Origin: Nocardia farcinica
GTDB lineage: Bacteria; Actinomycetota; Actinomycetes; Mycobacteriales; Mycobacteriaceae
NCBI RefSeq assembly: GCF_001182745.1
Contig: NZ_LN868938.1
Location: 186,001-250,000 of the forward strand
Direction: 5' to 3'
DNA length: 64,000 nt
The position numbers and the translations under genes are program-made. Every line of letters starts with the position of its first letter. The stretch's first letter is position 1. This document shows, piece after piece, positions 48,380 to 55,287 of this stretch. A model generated the notes under the pieces. The model made no database searches. It was not told the DNA's origin and saw nothing but the letters and a program-made list of their open reading frames with translations.

Positions 48380-48609
48380 GCGGTCCTCCGATTGGCGGCG
48401 CACTCCCGCTCGACCTGCCGCTCGGACGGCAGCGACCGGAAGAACTGCGCCAGCGACTCGGGATCGATGAGGATCTGCGAGCCGAGATACCGCGCGGCGA
48501 TCTGGTTCTCGCGAACGAGTTTGCGGATGGTCCACTCGCTCATGCCCGTGGCCGCCGCCGCCTGGCGCACGTTGTAGCTGATCTGATGGGGGAGTCCGTC
48601 AGCCTGCAC
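48376..48609 (-). CDS. Excisionase-like HTH protein, 77 aa
   Basis: GTG start with GGAAGGGGG six bases upstream. YNVRQAAAATGMSEWTIRKLVRENQIAARYLGSQILIDPESLAQFF is the winged-helix pattern of Xis/MerR-like excisionases (wing GSQILI). Two genes from the switch and 1.1 kb from int. Could equally be an early regulator. Confidence 0.75.
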   Translation of the reverse strand: MQADGLPHQISYNVRQAAAATGMSEWTIRKLVRENQIAARYLGSQILIDPESLAQFFRSLPSERQVERECAANRRTA

Positions 48610-48850
48610 GGCGGTCCCCCTTCCCCTCCACCGGGAGAGATTCGAGGAAGATGTGCGGCTCCACGCCGAGCGCTGAGGCGAGCGCGAGGATTTGCCCCAC
48701 CTTCGCGTCGCGCTCGCCGCGTTCCAGCCGCGCCACGGAATTGACGTGAAGTCCAGCACGTTCGGCAAGCTCTGCCTGAGTCAGCTTGCGCCGTGCCCGC
48801 GCCGCCCGAAGCTCAGCCGCGATGTGCTGAGCCGATGCTGAATTGCCCAT
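48599..48850 (-). CDS. XRE regulator, leftward arm of the switch (Cro-like?), 83 aa
   Basis: MGNSASAQHIAAELRAARAR; HTH at residues about 20-55 (LTQAELAERAGLHVNSVARLERGERDAK). First gene of the leftward lytic transcription unit, divergent from a second XRE gene, so Cro-like by position; it could also be the repressor. Confidence 0.82.
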   Translation of the reverse strand: MGNSASAQHIAAELRAARARRKLTQAELAERAGLHVNSVARLERGERDAKVGQILALASALGVEPHIFLESLPVEGKGDRRAG

Positions 48851-48877
48851 GTCAGGGAGCCTAGCGCCCCATCTGGG

Positions 48878-48930
48878 GTTATCGCAACCCTGTCCAGGGG
48901 AGTAAAAACCCTAGGTGACCTGGCGATAAC
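48878..48930. promoter_or_regulatory. Divergent control region with 8-bp inverted repeats
   Basis: GTTATCGC (48878-48885) and its exact inverse GCGATAAC (48923-48930), 45 bp apart. Each contains GATAAC in the direction of one divergent gene, a plausible -10, so regulator binding at the arms would control both promoters. The whole region lies between the two XRE genes. Confidence 0.6.
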
Positions 48931-49014
48931 TCCGCTGATGCTCGGCCGATGCAGGTTCCCCGCGAGTAACGTCACGCTTGCCTACCAGCGCGCGCGGGTG
49001 CCAGACTCCCCCGT

Positions 49015-49293
49015 ATGGGTGTCGGAAAACCCCGATCGGGGAGTGATGCTGTAGAGGCTGCCAACGCCGCCGTGGCGGCTCATCTCCGCGCGGAACGCGC
49101 ACGGGCAGACATGAAGCAAACGGAGCTCGCCGAAGCGGCCCACCTCGCAGTCAATACAATCCGGCGCCTCGAAAGCGGCGAGCGGAAAATGACGCTCGAG
49201 CAATTAGTGCTGATCGCCGAAGCGCTCGGCGTGACCCCTGGCGAATTCCTCGACGCCGCTCAATCGGCGTTCCGAAAGCGCCAGGGCCAGTAG
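49015..49293 (+). CDS. XRE regulator, rightward arm of the switch (immunity repressor candidate), 92 aa
   Basis: ATG MGVGKPRSGSDAVEAANAAV; HTH at about residues 33-68 (MKQTELAEAAHLAVNTIRRLESGERKM). Points away from the lytic genes and toward int, as a lysogeny repressor would. Small for a repressor; no oligomerisation or cleavage domain, so RecA-driven autocleavage is not expected. Confidence 0.82.
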   Translation: MGVGKPRSGSDAVEAANAAVAAHLRAERARADMKQTELAEAAHLAVNTIRRLESGERKMTLEQLVLIAEALGVTPGEFLDAAQSAFRKRQGQ

Positions 49294-49452
49294 GCAGCTC
49301 GCCGGCATATCCCAGTCGGTCGCCGCGGTGATGAGTTCGGCGGCCGTGATGTCGGCCGGGCCGCGGCCGCTCAATTGCCGGGCCGCCTTGTGGAATCGGG
49401 CATGATGCGTTGAGGCGTGCGGGTGTGCTGGATGGTCGCCGCTATCGGTCAT
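49204..49452 (-). CDS. Putative small protein opposing the XRE gene, 82 aa
   Basis: MTDSGDHPAHPHASTHHARF with a GGGGAGG site ten bases upstream of the ATG. The last 30 codons run antisense to the end of the XRE gene. Middle segment GRGPADITAAELITAATDWDMPASCLLALALSE looks folded. Could be real or chance; no homologue recognised. Confidence 0.4.
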   Translation of the reverse strand: MTDSGDHPAHPHASTHHARFHKAARQLSGRGPADITAAELITAATDWDMPASCLLALALSERRLSGVEEFARGHAERFGDQH

Positions 49453-49589
49453 TCGCTCGAACCTCCCCCTGTCCGCGCCTGTCGTCTCGCGCCCCTGCTA
49501 GCCGATGCCACCCCATCGCTACCACCCTCTCCGCAACCAACCTGCTATCGAACATACATTCGAACGGATTCGAACGGAAGGGGAGCCCA

Positions 49590-49703
49590 ATGGAAGTATC
49601 CGCGCAGACAGGCGGCATGGAACGCCCCAGAACCGGTCCCCCGACGACCGGCCCGTACCGAATCCCCTTGTTAACCAAGGGTTGTCACTGCCGCCGATCA
49701 TAG
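49590..49703 (+). CDS. Putative tiny protein, 37 aa
   Basis: MEVSAQTGGMERPRTGPPTT to KGCHCRRS with AAGGGGAGCCCA upstream of the ATG. Two tandem TTCGAACGGA units lie directly upstream. Between the switch and int; might influence integration. Weak support beyond start signals. Confidence 0.4.
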   Translation: MEVSAQTGGMERPRTGPPTTGPYRIPLLTKGCHCRRS

Positions 49704-49746
49704 AACCAGCTGTCCGGTTTAGAACAGGTTTTCCGGGGTATTCATC

Positions 49747-51126
49747 CTATTTTTCGGGCTGTGACATCTCACCAAGGTCGAGCAGCCCGTGGAGATTGCC
49801 CAGCGCTTTCCGCGCCAGCGCCAAGTCCACCCGCTGATACCCCCGCGTCGTCACCACCGACGCATGCCCCAGGATCGCCTGAATCACCCGCGCATCCACA
49901 CCAGCCTCCAGCAGCAGCGTCGCCGTCGTCCCCCGCATCGCATGCACATCCACCGGCTCGCTGATCCCCGCCCGCTGCTGCGCCTTCTTCCACCCCTTCC
50001 GGTCCAGCACATCCGAAATCGGCTTCACCCCCTGCCCGCGAGCGCCCTGCGCCACCCACACCAGACCCCACGGATTCGGCTGCCACGTCTCCCGATACAC
50101 CTCGAGGATCGCAGCCAGCGGCTCCGGCAACGGAATCACCCGCTGCGACGCCGAGGTCTTCGGCCGCGTCAGCGCCGCACCCCGCCACAACGGCACGTGC
50201 TCGAAACCCGCCGGGACGTCGAACCGCTTCGGGTCGTCCGGCTCGGCGCCCTTCTTCAACGGCAACCACTCCAGCTGCCACGCCAGATCCAGCGAACCAT
50301 CCTCGAGAAACACCCGATCCCACTGCAACCCCAACAGCTCACCCTGCCGGCCGCCGAGCATCAGCCCCGCCGCCCACCGGGTCACCAGCGGGTCCGGCTC
50401 ACGCAGCGCCGACAGCAGCACCGCGCGGGCCTGCTCGGAAGTCAACGCGCCGTGCGACTCCGACAACACCTGCGGCCGCGTCACCAACTCGGCCACGTTG
50501 CGGTGCGCCTTCCCCTCCGACACCGCATCACCCAACGCCGCCGAAAGCACGTTGTGCGCCTCCTCGACACTCCGCGTCGAGTACGGATGTTGCTGCCCAT
50601 TCCTCGTATACGTCGAGGACAGGATGTGCTTGTGCATGTGCCGCACATGCTGCGGCTCCAGCTGGGACAGCTTGCGCGTCCCGATCGCCGGCACGATCCG
50701 GGTTCTGATCGCGGACCGATAGGACTTGAGCACGTGGGGGCGCACCTTCCCCGGCGCGATCTCCGTACTCCAGTGCTCCAGCCACTCGGCCACAGTCAGC
50801 TGCTGATCGAGCTGCCTCATCCCCTTGGCCAGGTCGGCTTTCAGCTGCGCGAGCTTCTTCACCACGGTGGCGCGGTCCTTGGAATACACCGGCTTGGACC
50901 GCGCCCGGCCGCCCCCTGGGGGAGGCTCGAGTTCGAGCTGTCCCACCCACATGCCATCACCGCGCTGGAAAATCGACCCCTCGCCCGGCATGCGCCGCGG
51001 CTTGGGCCGCTCCCGCTCGAGCTGTTTGAGGGTGCGTTTCACCGCGGCGACCCGCTTGGTCAGCTCGGCCTTGGTGTCGGCCTCGACCACGATCGTCTCG
51101 AACCACCGGCCCTCGCGCAGCTCCAT
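49747..51126 (-). CDS. int: Tyrosine integrase, 459 aa
   Basis: ATG chosen at MELREGRWFETIVVEAD (GAGGGG upstream); a longer frame runs into the arm-type repeats. N-terminal arm-binding region (PGEGSIFQRGDGMWVGQLEL), SAM-like core-binding domain (TVAEWLEHWSTEIA), catalytic domain with Arg in GGRQGELLGLQW, Lys in RPKTSASQR, HAMRG, LGHAS and Tyr in TTRGYQRV. Inserts the phage at a tRNA gene; the remnant site lies 110 bp upstream. Confidence 0.95.
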   Translation of the reverse strand: MELREGRWFETIVVEADTKAELTKRVAAVKRTLKQLERERPKPRRMPGEGSIFQRGDGMWVGQLELEPPPGGGRARSKPVYSKDRATVVKKLAQLKADLAKGMRQLDQQLTVAEWLEHWSTEIAPGKVRPHVLKSYRSAIRTRIVPAIGTRKLSQLEPQHVRHMHKHILSSTYTRNGQQHPYSTRSVEEAHNVLSAALGDAVSEGKAHRNVAELVTRPQVLSESHGALTSEQARAVLLSALREPDPLVTRWAAGLMLGGRQGELLGLQWDRVFLEDGSLDLAWQLEWLPLKKGAEPDDPKRFDVPAGFEHVPLWRGAALTRPKTSASQRVIPLPEPLAAILEVYRETWQPNPWGLVWVAQGARGQGVKPISDVLDRKGWKKAQQRAGISEPVDVHAMRGTTATLLLEAGVDARVIQAILGHASVVTTRGYQRVDLALARKALGNLHGLLDLGEMSQPEK

Positions 51127-51138
51127 CCCGCACCCCTC

Positions 51139-51188
51139 CACTGTTGCCGAGCACTGTAGCCAAGCGGCCACTGTTGCCCACTGTTGTA
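51139..51188. repeat. Four direct repeats, candidate integrase arm sites
   Basis: CACTGTTGCC at 51139-51148 and 51169-51178, CACTGTAGCC at 51152-51161, CACTGTTGTA at 51179-51188. They sit between the integrase start and the attachment site, where arm-type sites of tyrosine integrases are found. Confidence 0.65.
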
Positions 51189-51234
51189 CGCGTTGCGGGT
51201 ATTTCTACCAGCGGCATCCGACCAGCGTGGCGAT

Positions 51235-51302
51235 ATGGGAGGGCGCAGGAATTCCGCCTCACACGCGGAAGGTCGCTGGTTCGATCCCAGCTGGGACCAC
51301 CA
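51235..51302 (+). other. attR: 3' part of a tRNA-Val(CAC) gene
   Basis: Recognisable: D-arm end (GGGAGGGCGC), anticodon arm TCCGC-CTCACAC-GCGGA with anticodon CAC (valine), variable loop AGGTC, T-arm GCTGG-TTCGATC-CCAGC, acceptor 3' strand TGGGACC, A, CCA (51300-51302). The 5' acceptor strand expected (GGTCCCA) is absent upstream, so it is not a working tRNA. This is the scar left when the phage entered the 3' half of the tRNA; the intact copy should be at the far prophage end. Confidence 0.8.
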
Positions 51303-51311
51303 TCAAGAGAA

Positions 51312-51342
51312 GGCCCTGACCAGGAGAATCCTCGTCAGGGCC
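51312..51342 (+). terminator. Native terminator downstream of the tRNA site
   Basis: GGCCCTGAC (51312-51320) and GTCAGGGCC (51334-51342) followed by TCTTTC. It belongs to the host tRNA gene and confirms that host chromosome starts at the tRNA 3' end. Confidence 0.85.
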
Positions 51343-51349
51343 TCTTTCG

Positions 51350-51819
51350 TGTCCGGACCGGGTTCGAGCTGGATCCGATTGCCCCGTCAGCCGCCGTGAC
51401 GCCGGAGGGCGGTTGTCGGCGCGCGGGGCCGAGTCTCTGCTCAGGTCGCCGTGACGTTGCCCACGACGGTCGCGTGGCATCGGGTGGACCTTGTCGTCCG
51501 TGGGCCGACCGGGCGGCGACATATCGGTAGTTCAAGCGCTGCCCAGGACCATCACGCCGACGGCACCGGTGATTTCCCAGGCGGACGCCGTCGCCTCCGG
51601 ATGTCACCACCGAGGTGACGTACGCGCTCTGGAAGGGTCGAGCGATCCGGAAATCGGATGGGGTGCAGCAGAATTCGATATTGGACATTCGTGGGAGCGC
51701 GGCGCAGGCTCGAGAAGGCGGCGAAGAAACGGTTCGCCGCGAACTCGAATTTCCGATCGCACAAATCTGGCACCGAAAGGGGACAGGGTCGGACCTGCTG
51801 GTCGTGGCCCGATATCGTC
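51350..51819 (+). promoter_or_regulatory. Intergenic region before ubiD
   Basis: 470 bp without a supported gene. Contains the palindrome TCACC-ACCGA-GGTGA (51604-51618) and TATCGT (51813-51818) just before the ubiD ATG; the former is a possible regulator site for the ubiD operon. Frames open across it on both strands look like GC-rich noise. Confidence 0.4.
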
Positions 51820-53259
51820 ATGACGCTTTTTCATGATCTGCGGCACTACATCGACAACCTGACCGAGAAGCTGGGACCGGACGAGGTACGGCAGATCGAC
51901 GGCGCGCACTGGGATCTCGAGATCGGCGGAATAACGGAGTTGTCGGCCGAGAAGGAGGGCCCGGCGCTGCTGTTCGACAATATTCCGGGCTATCCGGCGG
52001 GGTATCGTGTGTTCACGAATTTCATGGGTACTGCGGAACGTTGTGCGGTGGCACTCGGGCTGCCCGCGGACACACCGAAGATGGACATCATCCGGGCCTG
52101 GAAAGACATCGGTAAGCGCATCGAACCGATCCAGCCCGTCGAAGTCGCCACGGGTGCGGTGCTCGAAAACGTGGTGGAGGGCGATGAGGTCGATCTGACC
52201 GCCTTTCCGGCCCCGCGTTGGCACGACGGGGACGGCGGCCGGTATATCGGGACCGCCTGCATGGTGATCACCCGCGATCCCGACACGGGCTGGGTGAATA
52301 TCGGAACTTACCGCGGCTGCATCCAGGGCAGGGACCGGCTGTCGCTGTGGATGCTGGGGAACCGGCACGCGCGGGCCATCGCGGAGAAGTACTGGCAGCG
52401 CGGCCTCTCGTGCCCGATCGCTGTCGTGGTCGGATCGGATCCGATTCTGTCGACCGTGGCGGCGATCGCGGCACCGGCAGGCGTCTCCGAATACGACGTC
52501 GCGGGCGGGCTGCGGGGCAAGGGGGTCGACGTGCTCATCGCGCCCGGCAGCGATCTGCCGATTCCGGCGCACGCCGAGATCGTCATCCAGGGGGAGATGC
52601 CACCGATGGAGGAGGAGTCCGTTCTCGAGGGGCCGTTCGGGGAATGGACGGGCTATTTCACCCACGCGGGTCACGAAACCGTCGTGCGAGTGACGCGGGT
52701 GATGCACCGCGACGATCCGATCATCCTGGGCGCTCCGCCGATGATTCCGACCGTCCCCGCCGGCGACCAGGCGGTACCGCTGTACTCCGCATCGGTGACC
52801 TGGGATCACCTCGAAGCGTCGGGAGTGCAGAACATCCGCGGCGTCTGGGCTTACGCGCGTCAGTTGATGATGGTGATCTCGATCGAGCAGACCGGCGCGG
52901 GTGATGCGATGCATGCGCTGCTGGCGGCGGCGGGCCGCAAACGGACCGGCGGCATGGAACGGTACTTCGTCGTGGTGGACGAGGACATCGACATCACCGA
53001 TATCAACCATGTGCTGTGGGCGATGTTCACCCGCGTCGATCCCGCCGAGTCCATTCATGTGCTCCGGACGCCGACCACGGCGATCGACCCGCGGTTGGCG
53101 CCGGCCAAGCGGGAGGCCGGCGACATGTCCATGGGAATCGTTCTGGTGGACGCGTGCAAGCCCTTCGCGTGGAAGGACTCCTACCCGCGCGCCAACCGCT
53201 TCGACGAGGCATTCCGCGCCGAGATCCGGGAACGATGGAAGTCGACGCTACCGCTGTAG
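51820..53259 (+). CDS. ubiD: UbiD-family prenyl-FMN-dependent (de)carboxylase, 479 aa
   Basis: ATG MTLFHDLRHYIDNLTEKLG. Family landmarks: DLTAFPAPRWHDGDGGRYIGTACMVITRDP, GTYRGCIQGRDRLSLW, GEMPPMEEESVLEGPFGEWTGYF (the E..EGPFGE active-site region) and FTRVDPAESIHV. Needs the prenylated FMN cofactor that UbiX makes, and ubiX is two genes downstream. Decarboxylates (or carboxylates) aromatic or alpha,beta-unsaturated acids. First host operon next to the prophage; substrate unknown. Confidence 0.9.
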   Translation: MTLFHDLRHYIDNLTEKLGPDEVRQIDGAHWDLEIGGITELSAEKEGPALLFDNIPGYPAGYRVFTNFMGTAERCAVALGLPADTPKMDIIRAWKDIGKRIEPIQPVEVATGAVLENVVEGDEVDLTAFPAPRWHDGDGGRYIGTACMVITRDPDTGWVNIGTYRGCIQGRDRLSLWMLGNRHARAIAEKYWQRGLSCPIAVVVGSDPILSTVAAIAAPAGVSEYDVAGGLRGKGVDVLIAPGSDLPIPAHAEIVIQGEMPPMEEESVLEGPFGEWTGYFTHAGHETVVRVTRVMHRDDPIILGAPPMIPTVPAGDQAVPLYSASVTWDHLEASGVQNIRGVWAYARQLMMVISIEQTGAGDAMHALLAAAGRKRTGGMERYFVVVDEDIDITDINHVLWAMFTRVDPAESIHVLRTPTTAIDPRLAPAKREAGDMSMGIVLVDACKPFAWKDSYPRANRFDEAFRAEIRERWKSTLPL

Positions 53260-53267
53260 GCCGCGCG

Positions 53268-53765
53268 ATGGCACTGTCGAGCCGGATCGAACGCAGCGGT
53301 CGTGTCGTGTCGAGTGTTCCCGAGGAGGTTGCCGTGCTGGTGCGCGGCCGGCCCGAGATCGGGGCGAGGGAGCAGGCTTTTCCGTTCCTGTCGGTGGATG
53401 CCGACGGCTTCCCGCACAGCGCATTGCTGTCCCGGGCAGAACTCGAGCCGACCCCGGACGGTGCCGCGTTGCTCGCGGTGATCGCGAGTACCCGCACCCG
53501 GGCGAACGTGGTCCGGACCGGGACGGCGGCGCTGCTGGCGACGGCGGGCTCGGTCTGTCATCACCTGAAGCTCGAACTGGTCGCCGCGGTCACCGAAAAG
53601 GACCTGCTCGGTGGCGTCTTCATCACCACCGGGCACAAACGTGACGACATCGGTGTTCCGATGCTGCCCCTGTCCTTTCGCCCGACGAGCGAGCTCGCCG
53701 AGGTGGAGGACTGGCGACGCGGTGCCGCGATGTTCGCCAGGCTACGGAAGGAGGCGTTGCGATGA
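53268..53765 (+). CDS. Flavin-nucleotide/PNPOx-like protein, 165 aa
   Basis: ATG MALSSRIERSGRVVSSVPEE (an earlier in-frame ATG at 53235 would overlap ubiD). REQAFPFLSVDADGFPHSALLSRAELE and RTRANVVRTGTAALLATAG fit the split-barrel of pyridoxamine-5'-phosphate-oxidase-like FMN proteins. Sandwiched between ubiD and ubiX and overlapping ubiX by ATGA, so it may deliver reduced flavin to prenyl-FMN synthesis. That role is inference. Confidence 0.75.
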   Translation: MALSSRIERSGRVVSSVPEEVAVLVRGRPEIGAREQAFPFLSVDADGFPHSALLSRAELEPTPDGAALLAVIASTRTRANVVRTGTAALLATAGSVCHHLKLELVAAVTEKDLLGGVFITTGHKRDDIGVPMLPLSFRPTSELAEVEDWRRGAAMFARLRKEALR

Positions 53766-54412
53766 CGGCGCCCATGCAGCGCATCATCGTCGGCATCAGT
53801 GGTGCCAGCGGCGCACCGTTCGCTGTTCGGCTGCTACAGACCTTGCACGAGATGCCAGGTGTGCAAACACATCTCGTGATGAGCAGTTGGGCGAGATCGA
53901 ACATCGAGACCGAGACGCCCTATAGCGTGCGCGAGGTGGCGGAGTTGGCGGACGTCACCTACAAGCTGGGTGATCAAGGTGCCGTCATATCCTCGGGGTC
54001 CTTTCGGACAGCCGGAATGATCGTTGTCCCGTGCAGCATGCGCACGCTCGCGGCGATCCGGCACGGAATCGCGGACAATCTCCTCTGCCGGGCCGCCGAC
54101 GTCGTTCTGAAGGAGCGGCGCCGGCTGGTGCTCGTGCCACGGGAGACACCACTGAGTGATCTCCATCTGGAGAACATGCTCGGGTTGAGCCGGATGGGCG
54201 CGCGCATAGTCCCGCCGATGCCCGCGTTCTACAACCGCCCCGAGACGATCGATGACCTGATCGATCACGTCGTGGCACGTGTGCTGGACCAGTTCGACCT
54301 CGATGCTCCGCAGGCGCGGCGGTGGCCGGGCCTGGCCGCGACGCGGCGGGACCGATCGGATGGCCGGACCCGGTCGGGCGTCCCGACGGCTACCCCGCGC
54401 CGGCCGGTGTGA
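53762..54412 (+). CDS. ubiX: UbiX-type flavin prenyltransferase, 216 aa
   Basis: GISGASGAPFAVRLLQTL (residues 11-28) is the flavin-binding start of UbiX; SSGSFRTAGMIVVPCSMRTLAAIRHGIADNLLCRAADVVLKERRRLVLVPRETPLSDLHLENML follows the family. Joins dimethylallyl phosphate to reduced FMN to give the UbiD cofactor. The last 20 codons overlap the end of the opposite lysR gene. Confidence 0.92.
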   Translation: MTAPMQRIIVGISGASGAPFAVRLLQTLHEMPGVQTHLVMSSWARSNIETETPYSVREVAELADVTYKLGDQGAVISSGSFRTAGMIVVPCSMRTLAAIRHGIADNLLCRAADVVLKERRRLVLVPRETPLSDLHLENMLGLSRMGARIVPPMPAFYNRPETIDDLIDHVVARVLDQFDLDAPQARRWPGLAATRRDRSDGRTRSGVPTATPRRPV

Positions 54413-55286
54413 CGAGCTGGGCGATGTGCTCGACGAACGCCCGCGCGGCAGGGGCGCCGCCCCTGCCGTCGCGCCAGAGCATGCCGAGGTGCCCTCGGGG
54501 CAACCCGTCGACCTCGACGCCCACCACCCGGCCGTCGCCGACCAGCGCGGACTCCGGGACCAAGGCCAAGCCAAGCCCCTTCCCGGCCAGTGCCACCAGT
54601 ACGTCCGGGTCGCTGGCTTCGAAGGCGACCTGAGCTCGCACTCCCTCGCGGGCCAGCGTCTGGTCGAGCCGACGACGAAGCCCCGATCCCTCCGGCAGGG
54701 CGATCAGCGAACGACCGCTCAACGCGGAGAGTGGTAGCCGCCGCCGACGCGCGAGCGGATCGCCGGGCGGCAACGCCGCGACCATGCGTTCGCTGCGCAG
54801 CGGACGGCTGCGCATGCCGGCCACCGGCTCGTCGGTCAGGCTGGTGAACGCGATGTCGAGGTCGTTGTCGTAGACGCGGTGGGCCAGGATGGCCGCGGTG
54901 TCTTCGACCAAGGAGATCCCCACGCCCGGATGGCGTCGATGGAAAGACGCGAGGAGTTCGGGCAGATCGATGCTGCGGGGCGAGATCGAGGTGATGGTGC
55001 CGATCGCGACGTGGCCGGTCAGCAGGCCCGACAGCGCCTCCACGGACGCGCGCCCCGCCGCGACGGCGTCGAGCACCTGCACCGCGTGGGGCAGCAGCGC
55101 CGCACCCGCGGCCGTCAATGTCACGCCGCGCGGCTTGCGCACGAAGAGTTGCTGCCCCAGTTCGCGTTCCAGCGATTTGATGTGTGTGCTGATCCCCGAT
55201 TGCGCGACGTGGACCCGTTCGGCCGCGCGGGTGAAGTTCCCCTCCTCGGCGACCGCGAGGAAATAGTGCAGGTGACGCAGCTCCAT
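54390..55286 (-). CDS. LysR-family transcriptional regulator, 298 aa
   Basis: N-terminal winged HTH (FLAVAEEGNFTRAAERVHVAQSGISTHIKSLERELG, residues 9-43) and a LysR substrate-binding domain. Begins one base after the asparaginase-fold gene, so it may be co-transcribed with the dioxygenase operon and may control it and/or the ubiD operon in response to the aromatic substrate or a product. Confidence 0.9.
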   Translation of the reverse strand: MELRHLHYFLAVAEEGNFTRAAERVHVAQSGISTHIKSLERELGQQLFVRKPRGVTLTAAGAALLPHAVQVLDAVAAGRASVEALSGLLTGHVAIGTITSISPRSIDLPELLASFHRRHPGVGISLVEDTAAILAHRVYDNDLDIAFTSLTDEPVAGMRSRPLRSERMVAALPPGDPLARRRRLPLSALSGRSLIALPEGSGLRRRLDQTLAREGVRAQVAFEASDPDVLVALAGKGLGLALVPESALVGDGRVVGVEVDGLPRGHLGMLWRDGRGGAPAARAFVEHIAQLVTPAGAG

Positions 55287-55287
55287 C

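Noticed and set aside
51227..51302. A complete functional tRNA-Val gene
   Set aside because: The 5' acceptor strand (expected GGTCCCA) is missing; the bases there do not pair with TGGGACC, so only the 3' portion is tRNA.
51335..51688. 117-codon minus-strand frame between the tRNA remnant and ubiD
   Set aside because: No start signal, low-complexity Arg/Pro composition, overlaps the ubiD upstream region; treated as intergenic.
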